Assembly: GCF_000144405.1 (NCBI RefSeq)
Contig: NC_014370.1
Location: forward strand, 687,501 to 751,500
Source of the DNA: Prevotella melaninogenica ATCC 25845
GTDB taxonomy: Bacteria > Bacteroidota > Bacteroidia > Bacteroidales > Bacteroidaceae
DNA: 64,000 bases
Direction: 5' to 3'
In this document: in pieces, positions 52,781 to 61,403 of the stretch
Layout of the letters: each line of letters begins with the position of its first letter
How positions within the stretch are numbered: the first letter of the stretch is position 1
Notes under the pieces: generated by a model
Databases searched by the model: none
Told to the model about the DNA's origin: nothing
The model's input: the letters and a program-made list of their open reading frames with translations, nothing else
Made by a program: the position numbers and the translations under genes

Positions 52781-53083
52781 TTCTACAAATAACTTATCCC
52801 CCTTATAAAGCGATGTTAGTAAATTATTTTCATGCAACTCAAAGCTAATATATGCTCTTTGGGCTTTGAAATGACGCCCAATTAACTTGCAAAAGGTGCT
52901 CTTTTGAGGTCTTACTAACGCCCTTTTGAAACCTTACTAAGCACCTTTACTTGCACGATTTTATAACTAATTGATTTACTGCTGGTTGTAATCTTACCTT
53001 TTATATGTGCTTTTCCGCTTTATTTTATACTTTTTATCCAAAATTGTGTCATGAATTTTCAATATTCTATCTGCAAATTTTCG
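52781..53083 (-). repeat. dispersed intergenic repeat, family A, copy 3
   Basis: On the minus strand: AAAGGTGCTTAGTAAGG, AAAAGGGCGTTAGTAAGAC, AAAAGAGCACCTTTTGCAAG, GCCCAAAGAGCATATATTAG and a closing TTATTTGTAGAAG. The order and spacing are those of copies 1 and 2. Confidence 0.82.
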
Positions 53084-53230
53084 TAGCCTTAACATGATAA
53101 GATTTTCTGTGTCGGAGGATGAACAAAATAGATAGTCAAGACTGTCTTGGTTATTTTTTGTTTAATGAATTATTTTGATTCTTTTGTTAACGCTATACGA
53201 TAAGTGTCTATGCATTTAACGGAATAGCCC

Positions 53231-53265
53231 AAAAAAGAGGCTCCTCCATGATGGAGAAGCCTCTT
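53231..53265 (-). terminator. terminator of nifJ
   Basis: Stem AAAGAGGCTCCTCCA / TGGAGAAGCCTCTTT (one mismatch), loop TGA, followed on the minus strand by TTTTTT. Confidence 0.9.
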
Positions 53266-53319
53266 TGCGTATGTTATATAGTGTTTTAACTATATCTTTT
53301 TAATCTGTGGGTTAGGCGA

Positions 53320-56300
53320 TTATGCCTCCTCGCTCCAGTCTTCCTGAGTTTTGCGAACATAGCTCTTGTAACGGAGCTTAGCCATATCCTCACAAGCCTT
53401 GAAGAGCTCCTCGCCCTCATTTGGATAAGCCTTGAGGACAGAGAGGAAACGAACCTCACTGTGAAGGAAGTCTTGGAACTTATCCCATTCTGGTTCCTTA
53501 GAATCGAGTGAGAATGGGTTCTTACCCTCTTCAGCCAACAGTGGGTTGTAACGCCAGAGCTGCCAGTAACCACAAGCAACAGCATTTGCTTCTTGAGCCT
53601 GGCTACGACCCATACCGCCCTTCACCTTCAAACCATGGTTGATACATGGAGAGTAAGCGATGATGAGTGATGGTCCAGGATAAGCCTCAGCCTCACGGAT
53701 AGCCTTCAATGTCTGTGCATTGTCAGCACCCATAGCAATCTGAGCTACGTAAACGTAACCATATGTAGTTGCCATCAAACCGAGGTCCTTCTTGCGGATA
53801 CGCTTACCCTTAGCTGCGAACTGAGCAATAGCACCGAGTGGAGTAGCCTTAGAACTCTGACCACCAGTGTTAGAGTAAACCTCAGTATCAAGAACCAAGA
53901 TGTTAACGTCCTCACCAGAAGCGATAACGTGGTCGAGACCACCGTAACCGATATCGTAAGAAGCACCATCACCACCAATAATCCACTGGCTGCGCTTAAC
54001 GAGATAGTGGTCGAGTGTCTTCAGCTCTGCACATACAGGGCATCCCTTTTCAGCACCAGCAGCGATCAATGGCTTCAGCTTAGCAGCAGCAACTTTAGAT
54101 GCATCTGCATCATTCATGTTATCAAGCCACTCCTGAGCAGCCTCCTTGAATTCTGCAGGTGTATGGTCGTTAGCCATAGATTCGTTAAGAAGTACAGCGA
54201 TACGCTCGCGCATCTTCTTATTACCCATAGCCATACCCATACCAAACTCACAGAAGTCCTCGAACAGTGAGTTATTGAATGCAGGACCATGACCTTCCTC
54301 ATTAGTTGTGTAAGGAGTAGAAGGAACTGAAGCTGAGTAGATTGAAGAACAACCAGTAGCATTAGCAATCATCTCACGATCACCGAAGAGCTGTGAAACA
54401 AGCTTAACGTATGGAGTCTCACCACAACCAGCACAAGCACCAGAGAACTCGAACAAAGGTTGAGCGAACTGAGAGTTCTTAGCATTTGACTTGATGTCTA
54501 CCAAGTTCTGCTTGCTCTTAACGTTCTTAACGAGGTAATTCCAGTTAGCTGCACGGTGGTTAGCCTCTTCCTCTCCAGCAACGAACTGAGTCATAGAGAG
54601 AGCCTTGTTACCCTTCTTACCTGGACATACATCAGCACAGTTGCTACAACCTGTACAGTCGAGAACTGACACCTCAATACGGAACTGCATTCCCTTGAGC
54701 TGCTTTGGAGCGATGACGTCGAGTGTCTCTTCGTTGAAGTTAGCCTTCTCAGCCTCATCCAATACGAATGGACGGATACAAGCGTGAGGACAAACGTATG
54801 AACACTTGTTACACTGGATACAGTTCTCTGCATCCCACTTTGGAACGAAGGTAGCAACACCGCGCTTGTCGAAAGCTGCTGTACCTACTGACCATGTACC
54901 GTCAACAGTACCATGATTAACGAAGTCAGAAACCTTCAAGAGGTCACCTGCCTGTGCGTTCATTGGACGAACAAGTTCCTTAACGAATGCTGGTGCATCG
55001 TCTACCTTAGCATCGTCATCAGAGAGGTTAGCCCATGCTGGGTCAACAGTTAACTGCTTGTACTCGTTACCACGATCAACAGCAGCGAAGTTCTTGTCTA
55101 CAACGTCCTGACCCTTCTTACTGTAACTCTTAACGATGAACTTCTTCATCTGATCAACAGCAAGGTCGAGAGGAATTACCTCAGTAATACGGAAGAATGC
55201 AGACTGGAGGATAGTATTGGTACGGTTGCCAAGACCAATCTCCTGTGCAATCTTAGTAGCGTTGATATAGTAAACGCTGATATTGTTCTTTGCGAAGTAA
55301 CGCTTAACCTTATTAGGAATGAAGTGTACAAGTTCCTCACCATCAAAGATAGTGTTCAACAAGAATGTACCATTCTTACGCAAACCACGTGTAACGTCGT
55401 ACATGTTCAAGTAAGCCTGAACGTGACAAGCTACGAAGTTAGGTGTATTTACCTGATAAGTAGAACGGATTGGATTATCACCGAAGCGGAGGTGAGAACA
55501 AGTGAAACCACCAGACTTCTTAGAGTCATAAGAGAAGTAAGCCTGACAGTACTTATTAGTGTTGTCACCGATAATCTTTACTGAGTTCTTGTTAGCACCA
55601 ACGGTACCGTCAGCACCAAGACCATAGAACTTAGCCTCGTATGTGCTTTCACCACCCAATGGAATCTCCTCAACCTCTGGGAGAGAAGTGAAGGTTACGT
55701 CATCAACGATACCTACAGTGAAGTGATTCTTTGGCTCTGGCAACTCGAGGTTGTCATAAACAGCGATAATCTTAGCTGGTGTTGTATCTGAAGAACCGAG
55801 ACCATAACGACCACCAACGATCAATGGCTTGTTCTCAACATCATAGAATGCACTCTTAACATCGAGGTACAATGGCTCACCCTCTGCTCCTGGTTCCTTA
55901 GTACGGTCAAGAACAGCGATACGCTTAACAGACTTTGGTACTGCAGCGAGCAAGTGCTTAACTGAGAATGGACGATAGAGGTGTACAGCAATCATACCAA
56001 CCTTCTTACCCTGAGACATCAAGTAGTCGATAGCCTCACGAGCTGCCTCAGTAGCTGAACCCATCAAGATGATAATGTTCTCTGCATCCTTAGCACCATA
56101 GTAATCGAAGAGGTGATACTCACGGCCTGTAATCTTTGAGATTTCGCCGAGATAATGTTCAACAACCTCTGCTACATTCTCGTAAGCACTGTTAGATGCC
56201 TCACGATGTGTGAAGAATGTCTCAGGGTTCTCAGCTGTACCACGAACTACTGGACGCTCTGGAGTCATTGCGCGATCGCGGAAACGCTTAATATCTTCCT

Positions 56301-56895
56301 CGTCAACCAATGGACGGATATCTTCCTGGTCAAGGCACTCAATCTTATGATACTCGTGTGATGTACGGAAACCATCGAAGAAGTTGATGAATGGTACTGA
56401 TGTCTTCAATGAAGCAAGGTGAGGAACTGCAGAGAGGTCCATAACCTCCTGAACAGAACCTGAACAGAACATAGCGAAACCTGTCTGACGGCAAGCCATT
56501 ACGTCCTGGTGGTCACCGAAGATACAAAGAGCGTGACTTGCGAGTGTACGTGCTGAAACATTGAATACACATGGCAAAAGTTCACCAGCAATCTTGTACA
56601 TGTTAGGAATCATCAAGAGAAGACCCTGTGATGCGGTGAAGGTTGTCGTGAGAGCACCAGACTGCAGTGAACCGTGTACGGCACCTGCTGCGCCACCCTC
56701 TGACTGCATCTCCTGAACGCTTACTGTCTGACCCCAAAGGTTCTTACGACCACGTGCTGACCACTCGTCTACGTGCTCAGCCATTGGAGATGATGGAGTG
56801 ATAGGATAGATAGCTGCTACCTCAGAGAACATGTAGCTCACGTGAGCAGCGGCCTCGTTACCATCACAAGTGATAAACTTCTTTTCTTTAGCCAT
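53320..56895 (-). CDS. nifJ: pyruvate:ferredoxin (flavodoxin) oxidoreductase
   Basis: A 1191-residue single-chain, cytoplasmic oxygen-sensitive enzyme turning pyruvate and CoA into acetyl-CoA, CO2 and reduced ferredoxin or flavodoxin. The pyrimidine-binding start shows YPITPSSPMAEHVDEWS. Two [4Fe-4S] clusters are marked by CIQCNKCSYVCPHAC and CTGCSNCADVCPGKK (about residues 685-755). The third cluster uses CAGCGET near the TPP site. The diphosphate site is GGDGASYDIGYGGLDHV, and EVYSNTGGQSSKATPLG follows. All domains are complete. It is central to anaerobic pyruvate metabolism and the likely source of electrons for the flavodoxin at 3724-4212. Confidence 0.97.
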   Translation of the reverse strand: MAKEKKFITCDGNEAAAHVSYMFSEVAAIYPITPSSPMAEHVDEWSARGRKNLWGQTVSVQEMQSEGGAAGAVHGSLQSGALTTTFTASQGLLLMIPNMYKIAGELLPCVFNVSARTLASHALCIFGDHQDVMACRQTGFAMFCSGSVQEVMDLSAVPHLASLKTSVPFINFFDGFRTSHEYHKIECLDQEDIRPLVDEEDIKRFRDRAMTPERPVVRGTAENPETFFTHREASNSAYENVAEVVEHYLGEISKITGREYHLFDYYGAKDAENIIILMGSATEAAREAIDYLMSQGKKVGMIAVHLYRPFSVKHLLAAVPKSVKRIAVLDRTKEPGAEGEPLYLDVKSAFYDVENKPLIVGGRYGLGSSDTTPAKIIAVYDNLELPEPKNHFTVGIVDDVTFTSLPEVEEIPLGGESTYEAKFYGLGADGTVGANKNSVKIIGDNTNKYCQAYFSYDSKKSGGFTCSHLRFGDNPIRSTYQVNTPNFVACHVQAYLNMYDVTRGLRKNGTFLLNTIFDGEELVHFIPNKVKRYFAKNNISVYYINATKIAQEIGLGNRTNTILQSAFFRITEVIPLDLAVDQMKKFIVKSYSKKGQDVVDKNFAAVDRGNEYKQLTVDPAWANLSDDDAKVDDAPAFVKELVRPMNAQAGDLLKVSDFVNHGTVDGTWSVGTAAFDKRGVATFVPKWDAENCIQCNKCSYVCPHACIRPFVLDEAEKANFNEETLDVIAPKQLKGMQFRIEVSVLDCTGCSNCADVCPGKKGNKALSMTQFVAGEEEANHRAANWNYLVKNVKSKQNLVDIKSNAKNSQFAQPLFEFSGACAGCGETPYVKLVSQLFGDREMIANATGCSSIYSASVPSTPYTTNEEGHGPAFNNSLFEDFCEFGMGMAMGNKKMRERIAVLLNESMANDHTPAEFKEAAQEWLDNMNDADASKVAAAKLKPLIAAGAEKGCPVCAELKTLDHYLVKRSQWIIGGDGASYDIGYGGLDHVIASGEDVNILVLDTEVYSNTGGQSSKATPLGAIAQFAAKGKRIRKKDLGLMATTYGYVYVAQIAMGADNAQTLKAIREAEAYPGPSLIIAYSPCINHGLKVKGGMGRSQAQEANAVACGYWQLWRYNPLLAEEGKNPFSLDSKEPEWDKFQDFLHSEVRFLSVLKAYPNEGEELFKACEDMAKLRYKSYVRKTQEDWSEEA

Positions 56896-56941
56896 TTTGA
56901 AATTTATTAAATGAATATTGTTATAATGTTTTTGGTCTTGC

Positions 56942-58126
56942 CTAATATAGGAAACCTATTAGCCAAAGTGGTACTTGATTGTCTTTTCCCACCTCAGTAT
57001 TGTATATAGTATAGGTTGTGTCTGTGCTAAATCGCTTTTTAGTCTTTCCAGTATCACATACCTTAAACTTTTCTTTTTGATTGATAATATATGTGCCTTG
57101 TTTATTACCTTCATTTACCGAGCATACTTCTTGTAACGCATTTACAAAGAATGTCTCCATAAGCTGCTGTTCATCAAGTTGGATGGGGTAGATGGCATAT
57201 ATCAAGTTAGAGTTCTGTAACATAACCTTTGCAGGCTTTTTAGGAAACTCTTGTCCTACTGGATATACAAGGTTGATAAGTCGTGCATCAGCAAGATTCT
57301 TGATATAATTCATTACCGTAGCACGGCTTGTGTTGATATCTTTAGCAAGGTTGCTGATGTTTGGAGCCTTAGGACCTTCCAAAGCAAGAAGGTAAAATAA
57401 CTTTTTAATCTTGGTCAGATATTTCAAGTCTATTTGTTTGATGAGAAGGATATCTACCTCTGTCATCATATTCATCGTCTTCAGCAGATTCTCTGAGAAG
57501 TTACGATGTTCTAAGAAGAAGGGATAAAAGCCATGGTGAATATAGTCTGCAAAGTACTTCATCGGGCTAACCTTTGAGAGAATATGTCTTGTTATCTCCT
57601 CGTGGTTGTTTATAATATCCTTTAATGCGTAAGGCTCAAACTGTTGGTTTGTTTGTAAATTCAAGTATTCGCGAAAAGAGAAACCTCTCAGGTTATAGCT
57701 CTTTACAATGCCATTAAGCTCTGGGTTCTCTTCTTTCAGTCTCATGACACTTGAGCCTGTGAAAACTATCTTCAACTCAGGATAATTGTCATAGCATTGA
57801 CGGAGTTCATGACTCCAATCAGGCTGTTTGAATACTTGATCAATCAGCAAGACTTTTCCGCCATTACGATAAAACTCGCCAGCGAAGTCTGCTATACCTC
57901 TGCCTTGGAAGTAAAAGTTATTCATATTTACATAAAGGCATTGGCGATCAGTAGCGCCATAGCGCTCTTTGGCATATTGTAGGAGGAAGGTCGTTTTACC
58001 TACGCCTCGCGTACCCTTGATGCCGATGAGGCGGTCGTCCCAATTAATCTCATCCATGAGACGACGACGCACTGGGGCATTTACATGCTCCACCAAGTAA
58101 GTATGCGTGCGAAAGAATGCGTCCAT
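56942..58126 (-). CDS. AAA-family ATP-binding protein (AAA_14/DUF4143 type)
   Basis: A 394-residue protein when started at ATG 58126 (MDAFFRTHTYLVEHVNAPVR). The open frame extends 25 codons upstream, but the promoter at 58157-58164 lies inside it. Walker A GTRGVGKTTFLLQYAK is at about residues 34-49, the Walker B-like strand KVLLIDQV at about 87-94, and the sensor segment KIVFTGSSVMRL follows. The C-terminal half has a winged-helix-like NISNLAKDINTSRATVMNYI, then the DUF4143-type PKKPAKVMLQNSNLIYAI. Such ATPases are common and often multicopy in Bacteroidota. The function is not established, and no partner is adjacent. Confidence 0.87.
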   Translation of the reverse strand: MDAFFRTHTYLVEHVNAPVRRRLMDEINWDDRLIGIKGTRGVGKTTFLLQYAKERYGATDRQCLYVNMNNFYFQGRGIADFAGEFYRNGGKVLLIDQVFKQPDWSHELRQCYDNYPELKIVFTGSSVMRLKEENPELNGIVKSYNLRGFSFREYLNLQTNQQFEPYALKDIINNHEEITRHILSKVSPMKYFADYIHHGFYPFFLEHRNFSENLLKTMNMMTEVDILLIKQIDLKYLTKIKKLFYLLALEGPKAPNISNLAKDINTSRATVMNYIKNLADARLINLVYPVGQEFPKKPAKVMLQNSNLIYAIYPIQLDEQQLMETFFVNALQEVCSVNEGNKQGTYIINQKEKFKVCDTGKTKKRFSTDTTYTIYNTEVGKDNQVPLWLIGFLY

Positions 58127-58156
58127 CTTGTTCCCGTTATATATATTATCCACATG

Positions 58157-58164
58157 CAAAGTTA
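58157..58164 (-). promoter_or_regulatory. -7 box TAACTTTG that decides the AAA ATPase start
   Basis: A consensus -7 box with TTTG at about 58184-58187 (minus strand). It excludes the longer start at 58201. Confidence 0.7.
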
Positions 58165-58246
58165 CTATTAATTTCTTTAATTTGCAAACTATAGATAGCA
58201 AAAAATGATTTTTTTGTTTTTATTTTGTGTTATATTTGGTTTGATG

Positions 58247-58254
58247 TACCTTTG
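58247..58254 (+). promoter_or_regulatory. -7 box TACCTTTG of the ATP-grasp-like gene
   Basis: A consensus box 24 bases before the ATG at 58278. Confidence 0.7.
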
Positions 58255-58277
58255 CACAGCATTAACAAAGGATTTCA

Positions 58278-59342
58278 ATGACATTACACGTATTTAACCC
58301 CGAACATGATATTGCGTTAGCTTATGATAACAAGTACTTTACGGCTCCGCACGCAGGTAGGCAGCTTCGCAATGATTTAGATTACCTACCTGTTCTGTGG
58401 GCAGCGGAAGGTGACTATGTACTTGTAGAAAACGTGAGTTCTGCTCAGCAGCATGCCTCTCGCCTTCAGCGTTATGGTAAGCAGGTGAATTTTGTTGATA
58501 AAAAAGGTGTAGATCGTCTATTAGAACAGATTGATAAGGTTGTGCCATGGGGATGGGATTCTTCTATTAAGTTTCAGTTGAGCCAGATGGGGGTTAAGCC
58601 ATCTGTACTTCCTGATAATGAGGTGCTTGCAAATGTACGTAGACTTAGTAATCGTCAGTTCTCTTCTGCTGTATTAAAGGAACTACAAGAGAAATTTATT
58701 CATCCTATTTTACTTGGTAAGTCGTCCTATGTTGATAGTATTATAGAATTAGAACGTATTCTTCAGAGTTTGGGTAAGGCTGTGATAAAGGCTCCGTGGA
58801 GTAGCAGTGGGAGAGGAGTGCGCTATGTTGATACTGTCTTGGATGCTGCCTTGGCTAATTGGTCTAAGAATGTGATAAAGACGCAAGGCGGTATAATGAT
58901 AGAGCCTTATTACAATAAGGTGAAGGATTTTGGTGTAGAATTTTATGCGGATGCGGATGGAGCCCATTACGCAGGACTGTCTGTATTCCATACTGTTAGC
59001 GGTGCATATGTAGGTAATAGCCTTGCAGACGAAGCTGAGAAACATTCGACTCTGTCTACTTATGTATCGAATGAACTGTTACATGAAGTTATTTCAGCTT
59101 TAGAGCAGTTGCTAACCAATCATTTGCGAGGTGTTTATAGCGGTCCGTTAGGCGTTGATATGATGATTGTTGCTGCAGAAGATAGTTTTATGCTTCACCC
59201 TGTAGTAGAGATTAACTTGAGACGTACGATGGGGCATGTAGCCTTGTCTTTATCTGCTTGGGAAGAACTCCATAATAGAATGATGCGAATAGATTATGAT
59301 GGTTCTCATTATCATCTTCATATAGTTCACAAAGATAGATAA
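58278..59342 (+). CDS. ATP-grasp-like protein of unknown function
   Basis: A 354-residue soluble protein. It opens MTLHVFNPEHDIALAYDNKY, a start I associate with a conserved Bacteroidota family. The middle has KAVIKAPWSSSGRGVRYVDT (about residues 160-180), which looks like the ATP-grasp nucleotide loop. GIMIEPYYNKVKDFGVEFYA follows, then HPVVEINLRRTMGHVAL (about 300-316), matching the metal-binding E-x-N-x-R/T end of the fold. If so, it forms a carboxylate-amine or carboxylate-thiol bond using ATP; the substrate is unknown. It is a single gene with promoter. Confidence 0.75.
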   Translation: MTLHVFNPEHDIALAYDNKYFTAPHAGRQLRNDLDYLPVLWAAEGDYVLVENVSSAQQHASRLQRYGKQVNFVDKKGVDRLLEQIDKVVPWGWDSSIKFQLSQMGVKPSVLPDNEVLANVRRLSNRQFSSAVLKELQEKFIHPILLGKSSYVDSIIELERILQSLGKAVIKAPWSSSGRGVRYVDTVLDAALANWSKNVIKTQGGIMIEPYYNKVKDFGVEFYADADGAHYAGLSVFHTVSGAYVGNSLADEAEKHSTLSTYVSNELLHEVISALEQLLTNHLRGVYSGPLGVDMMIVAAEDSFMLHPVVEINLRRTMGHVALSLSAWEELHNRMMRIDYDGSHYHLHIVHKDR

Positions 59343-59718
59343 TGTCTGTACTTGAATAATTGCTTATAGAAGAGTATATGAAGTCATATCAGGTCTTTAT
59401 TTGTGATGTGTTAGCCTGCAACACAACTTGTGTTTACCCTCCGCACGAATAGTGCTAGCGCTTCGCACGATATGTGTTGGGCTACAGATATCATTAAATA
59501 AAGAGGGATAGAAGACCTCAATTGTCATTAATTACACTATAGTAAGCTATTAATGACAATCTTATATAGGAAATGTTTACTAAGAAATAGTGTTTAAAAA
59601 TAACATTCCCATGATGTTGTGAACTTGTATTTACTTACAAATTCGGACTTATTCAGCTAAAAATAGCTGAATAAGACGTAGACGTTTGATTTTTTGTTGG
59701 TTAAAAGATTTAATAGGC
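59343..59718. other. gene-free region with a family C repeat and two perfect hairpins
   Basis: About 375 bases. It holds the palindromic array 59419-59486 and two perfect 12-base stems. One is ATTGTCATTAAT / ATTAATGACAAT (59521-59532 and 59549-59560). The other is CTTATTCAGCTA / TAGCTGAATAAG (59648-59659 and 59664-59675), which may end the small membrane protein transcript. T-runs are weak. Confidence 0.6.
59419..59486 (+). repeat. short-period palindromic repeat, family C, copy 3 (three units)
   Basis: Units CAACACAACTTGTGTT, CGCACGAATAGTGC and CGCACGATATGTGTTG with linkers TACCCTC and TAGCGCTT, a 22-23 base period. The 40 bases that follow (AAAGAGGGA, later TTGTCATTAAT) resemble those after copy 2. 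Confidence 0.8.
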
Positions 59719-59880
59719 TTAGTTGTGATACATCCAGTAAGCCAAGCCAACAACTGCTAAGGCAAAGAATGTCATAACAATCTTCATTACCTTATTAAAA
59801 ACCTTACGACGGCGTGCCGCTGATGAAGAAGGAGGTTTGATTCCTCCTGTCTGATAGTCGATGTGCTGATGTCTTGTCAT
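59719..59880 (-). CDS. 53-residue single-pass membrane protein, unknown function
   Basis: A short gene: ATG at 59880, TAA at 59719-59721, 53 residues. The N-terminal 30 residues are polar and basic (MTRHQHIDYQTGGIKPP, then SSSAARRRKVFNK). They are followed by one membrane helix (about residues 32-50, KIVMTFFALAVVGLAYWMY) and a two-residue tail, so the basic part should face the cytoplasm. A perfect -7 box at 59961-59968 precedes it, directly after the porin terminator. The promoter plus tidy domain layout support a real gene; the family is unknown to me. Confidence 0.68.
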   Translation of the reverse strand: MTRHQHIDYQTGGIKPPSSSAARRRKVFNKVMKIVMTFFALAVVGLAYWMYHN

Positions 59881-59960
59881 GTTTTAGAGTTTGTACGAGG
59901 ATGTTTTATCGTGAATACTTACAACCTTCGTTTGTTAATATTTGTTTATCATAACTTCGG

Positions 59961-59968
59961 CAAAGATA
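59961..59968 (-). promoter_or_regulatory. -7 box TATCTTTG of the 53-residue membrane protein
   Basis: A perfect -7 box about 80 bases before the ATG at 59880. Confidence 0.65.
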
Positions 59969-59970
59969 CA

Positions 59971-60001
59971 AAAAAACACGGATACAACCTAATGTATCCG
60001 T
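59971..60001 (-). terminator. terminator of the porin gene
   Basis: Stem ACGGATACA / TGTATCCGT with loop ACCTAA, followed by TTTTTT on the minus strand. Confidence 0.88.
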
Positions 60002-60025
60002 GATTTTCTTTAATTTTTCTTTATT

Positions 60026-61153
60026 TTAAAAGCGAAAACTTAATTCTAAGTCAAACATTGAATAGTTTGGTTTACCCGTACTATTCATAGAACGATCATG
60101 AACATAAGAATAAATACCACTCAATGCAAGGTTTTTGGTGAACTCGTAGTCAAGTCCTAAGTCGTATTGTGTACGCTGCTTTTCAGCACCATCAGATGGC
60201 TGATACATATCGTAACGTGCCTTGGCATGTAGCTTCTTAGGAATGATAGGCGCAATGACTAAAGCATAAACACCCTGAGCTTTGTCTCCATCTGCACTAA
60301 GACTGCAGTCTGTAGCTGCCGAAGCATCTGTGTTGCTCAGTGCTTTAGCGAAGGCATTACCAGTAGAATGTACGTATTCAGAGCGTATGGTCCAATCGTT
60401 AACTTTGTATTCTGCAGAGAAGGCATAGCGTCGTTGTTGCAGACTACGTACACCTGAGTGTGTGGCACCAGCTGCATCTGTCCATGTTCCCTTGCGAGCA
60501 TACGAACCAGTCCATCCGAACCAGCCTAAGCGCATGCCTTCAACAGGCATTACCCATACACCACCAATGATATTCTTCTGTTGGTCAACATCTCTTACGT
60601 TGATTCCTTGCCCATCGAATACACCTACCTGATAGTGAACAAGATTTCTACCTGCGGCTGTCTTTAGGAAATCGCCTTGTATCTGTACACCAATGTCACG
60701 TCCGTTAGATGGATGTGCACCAGCTCGGTCTGAGAAACTTGCTAATTTCTGAACACCTTGTGCTACACTCATAAATCCCAGGTCGATAGGATGGATAGGG
60801 TTGTCAAAAGTGAATGGATTCTTGAACTGTCCTGCTTTAACACGGAAGAAATCATACTTCTGCCATTCAATAAAGAGGTCGACTAATCGTGGTGATGCGC
60901 CCAATGTAGATGTGTTTCCATTGAACTGTAACTGTGCTTTCCAAGCCCAATCTTCAAGGATACGACCATCAAGTGATACACGGCCTAAGCGGAGGTTGAA
61001 ACTATTTGACTTGTTGTTGTTCATACCATTGTATTGGTACTGAACGATACCGAAGCCAGACAATTTTACGTTATTAATCCACTTTGGTGCTTCCTGTGCT
61101 TTACCGAGAAGTGAGCATAGCATCATTGCTGATAGGATAATTGTTTTTCTCAT
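60026..61153 (-). CDS. porin, OprO/OprP (phosphate-selective) family
   Basis: A 375-residue outer-membrane channel. The signal peptide covers residues 1-19 (ending LLGKA). The first strands KLSGFGIVQYQYNG and SFNLRLGRVSLDGRILEDWA, with FFRVKAGQFKNPFTFDNPIH, match the OprO/P pattern. The barrel closes with NYSMFDLELSFRF and a terminal Phe. Family members are trimeric channels for phosphate or pyrophosphate, but in Bacteroidota the substrate is usually unproven. It is a single gene with a promoter at 61213-61220 and a strong terminator. Confidence 0.87.
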   Translation of the reverse strand: MRKTIILSAMMLCSLLGKAQEAPKWINNVKLSGFGIVQYQYNGMNNNKSNSFNLRLGRVSLDGRILEDWAWKAQLQFNGNTSTLGASPRLVDLFIEWQKYDFFRVKAGQFKNPFTFDNPIHPIDLGFMSVAQGVQKLASFSDRAGAHPSNGRDIGVQIQGDFLKTAAGRNLVHYQVGVFDGQGINVRDVDQQKNIIGGVWVMPVEGMRLGWFGWTGSYARKGTWTDAAGATHSGVRSLQQRRYAFSAEYKVNDWTIRSEYVHSTGNAFAKALSNTDASAATDCSLSADGDKAQGVYALVIAPIIPKKLHAKARYDMYQPSDGAEKQRTQYDLGLDYEFTKNLALSGIYSYVHDRSMNSTGKPNYSMFDLELSFRF

Positions 61154-61212
61154 AACTCTATGAATTTAGGTAATGATAATATTTTAGGTTGATAACTCGG
61201 CTATTGACGATG

Positions 61213-61220
61213 CAAAGATA
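61213..61220 (-). promoter_or_regulatory. -7 box TATCTTTG of the porin gene
   Basis: A perfect -7 box 60 bases before the start codon. Confidence 0.7.
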
Positions 61221-61319
61221 GTATTTTATCAAATAATAACAAAATATTATGCTGCTTTTGTCGTGTCTTTTCTTGGTTAGAGTTTGAAGATAAGGGCTTT
61301 CTATATATATTAAGGTGAA

Positions 61320-61378
61320 ATTACCCACTATGGCAGTCACTGTAAAGGATAATTCCTTTGGCTGGAATAGTGGGCAAT
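61320..61378 (-). terminator. structured region after rlmD, probable terminator
   Basis: Outer arms ATTACCCACTAT / ATAGTGGGCAAT (one mismatch) with an inner stem AAAGGA / TCCTTT. The T-run on the minus strand is short. Confidence 0.6.
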
Positions 61379-61403
61379 CTTTAAATATGTAGTTTACTGT
61401 CGT

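Larger units (their letters stand above)
52379..53230. other. gene-free region with family A repeat copy 3
   Basis: About 850 bases between malic enzyme and the NifJ terminator. It contains the malic enzyme promoter and a family A repeat (52781-53083). I found no open frame of note. Confidence 0.6.

Noticed and set aside
56942..58126. AAA ATPase as a defence or toxin-antitoxin component
   Set aside because: Single gene with its own promoter and no partner; this ATPase type is common in Bacteroidota chromosomes.
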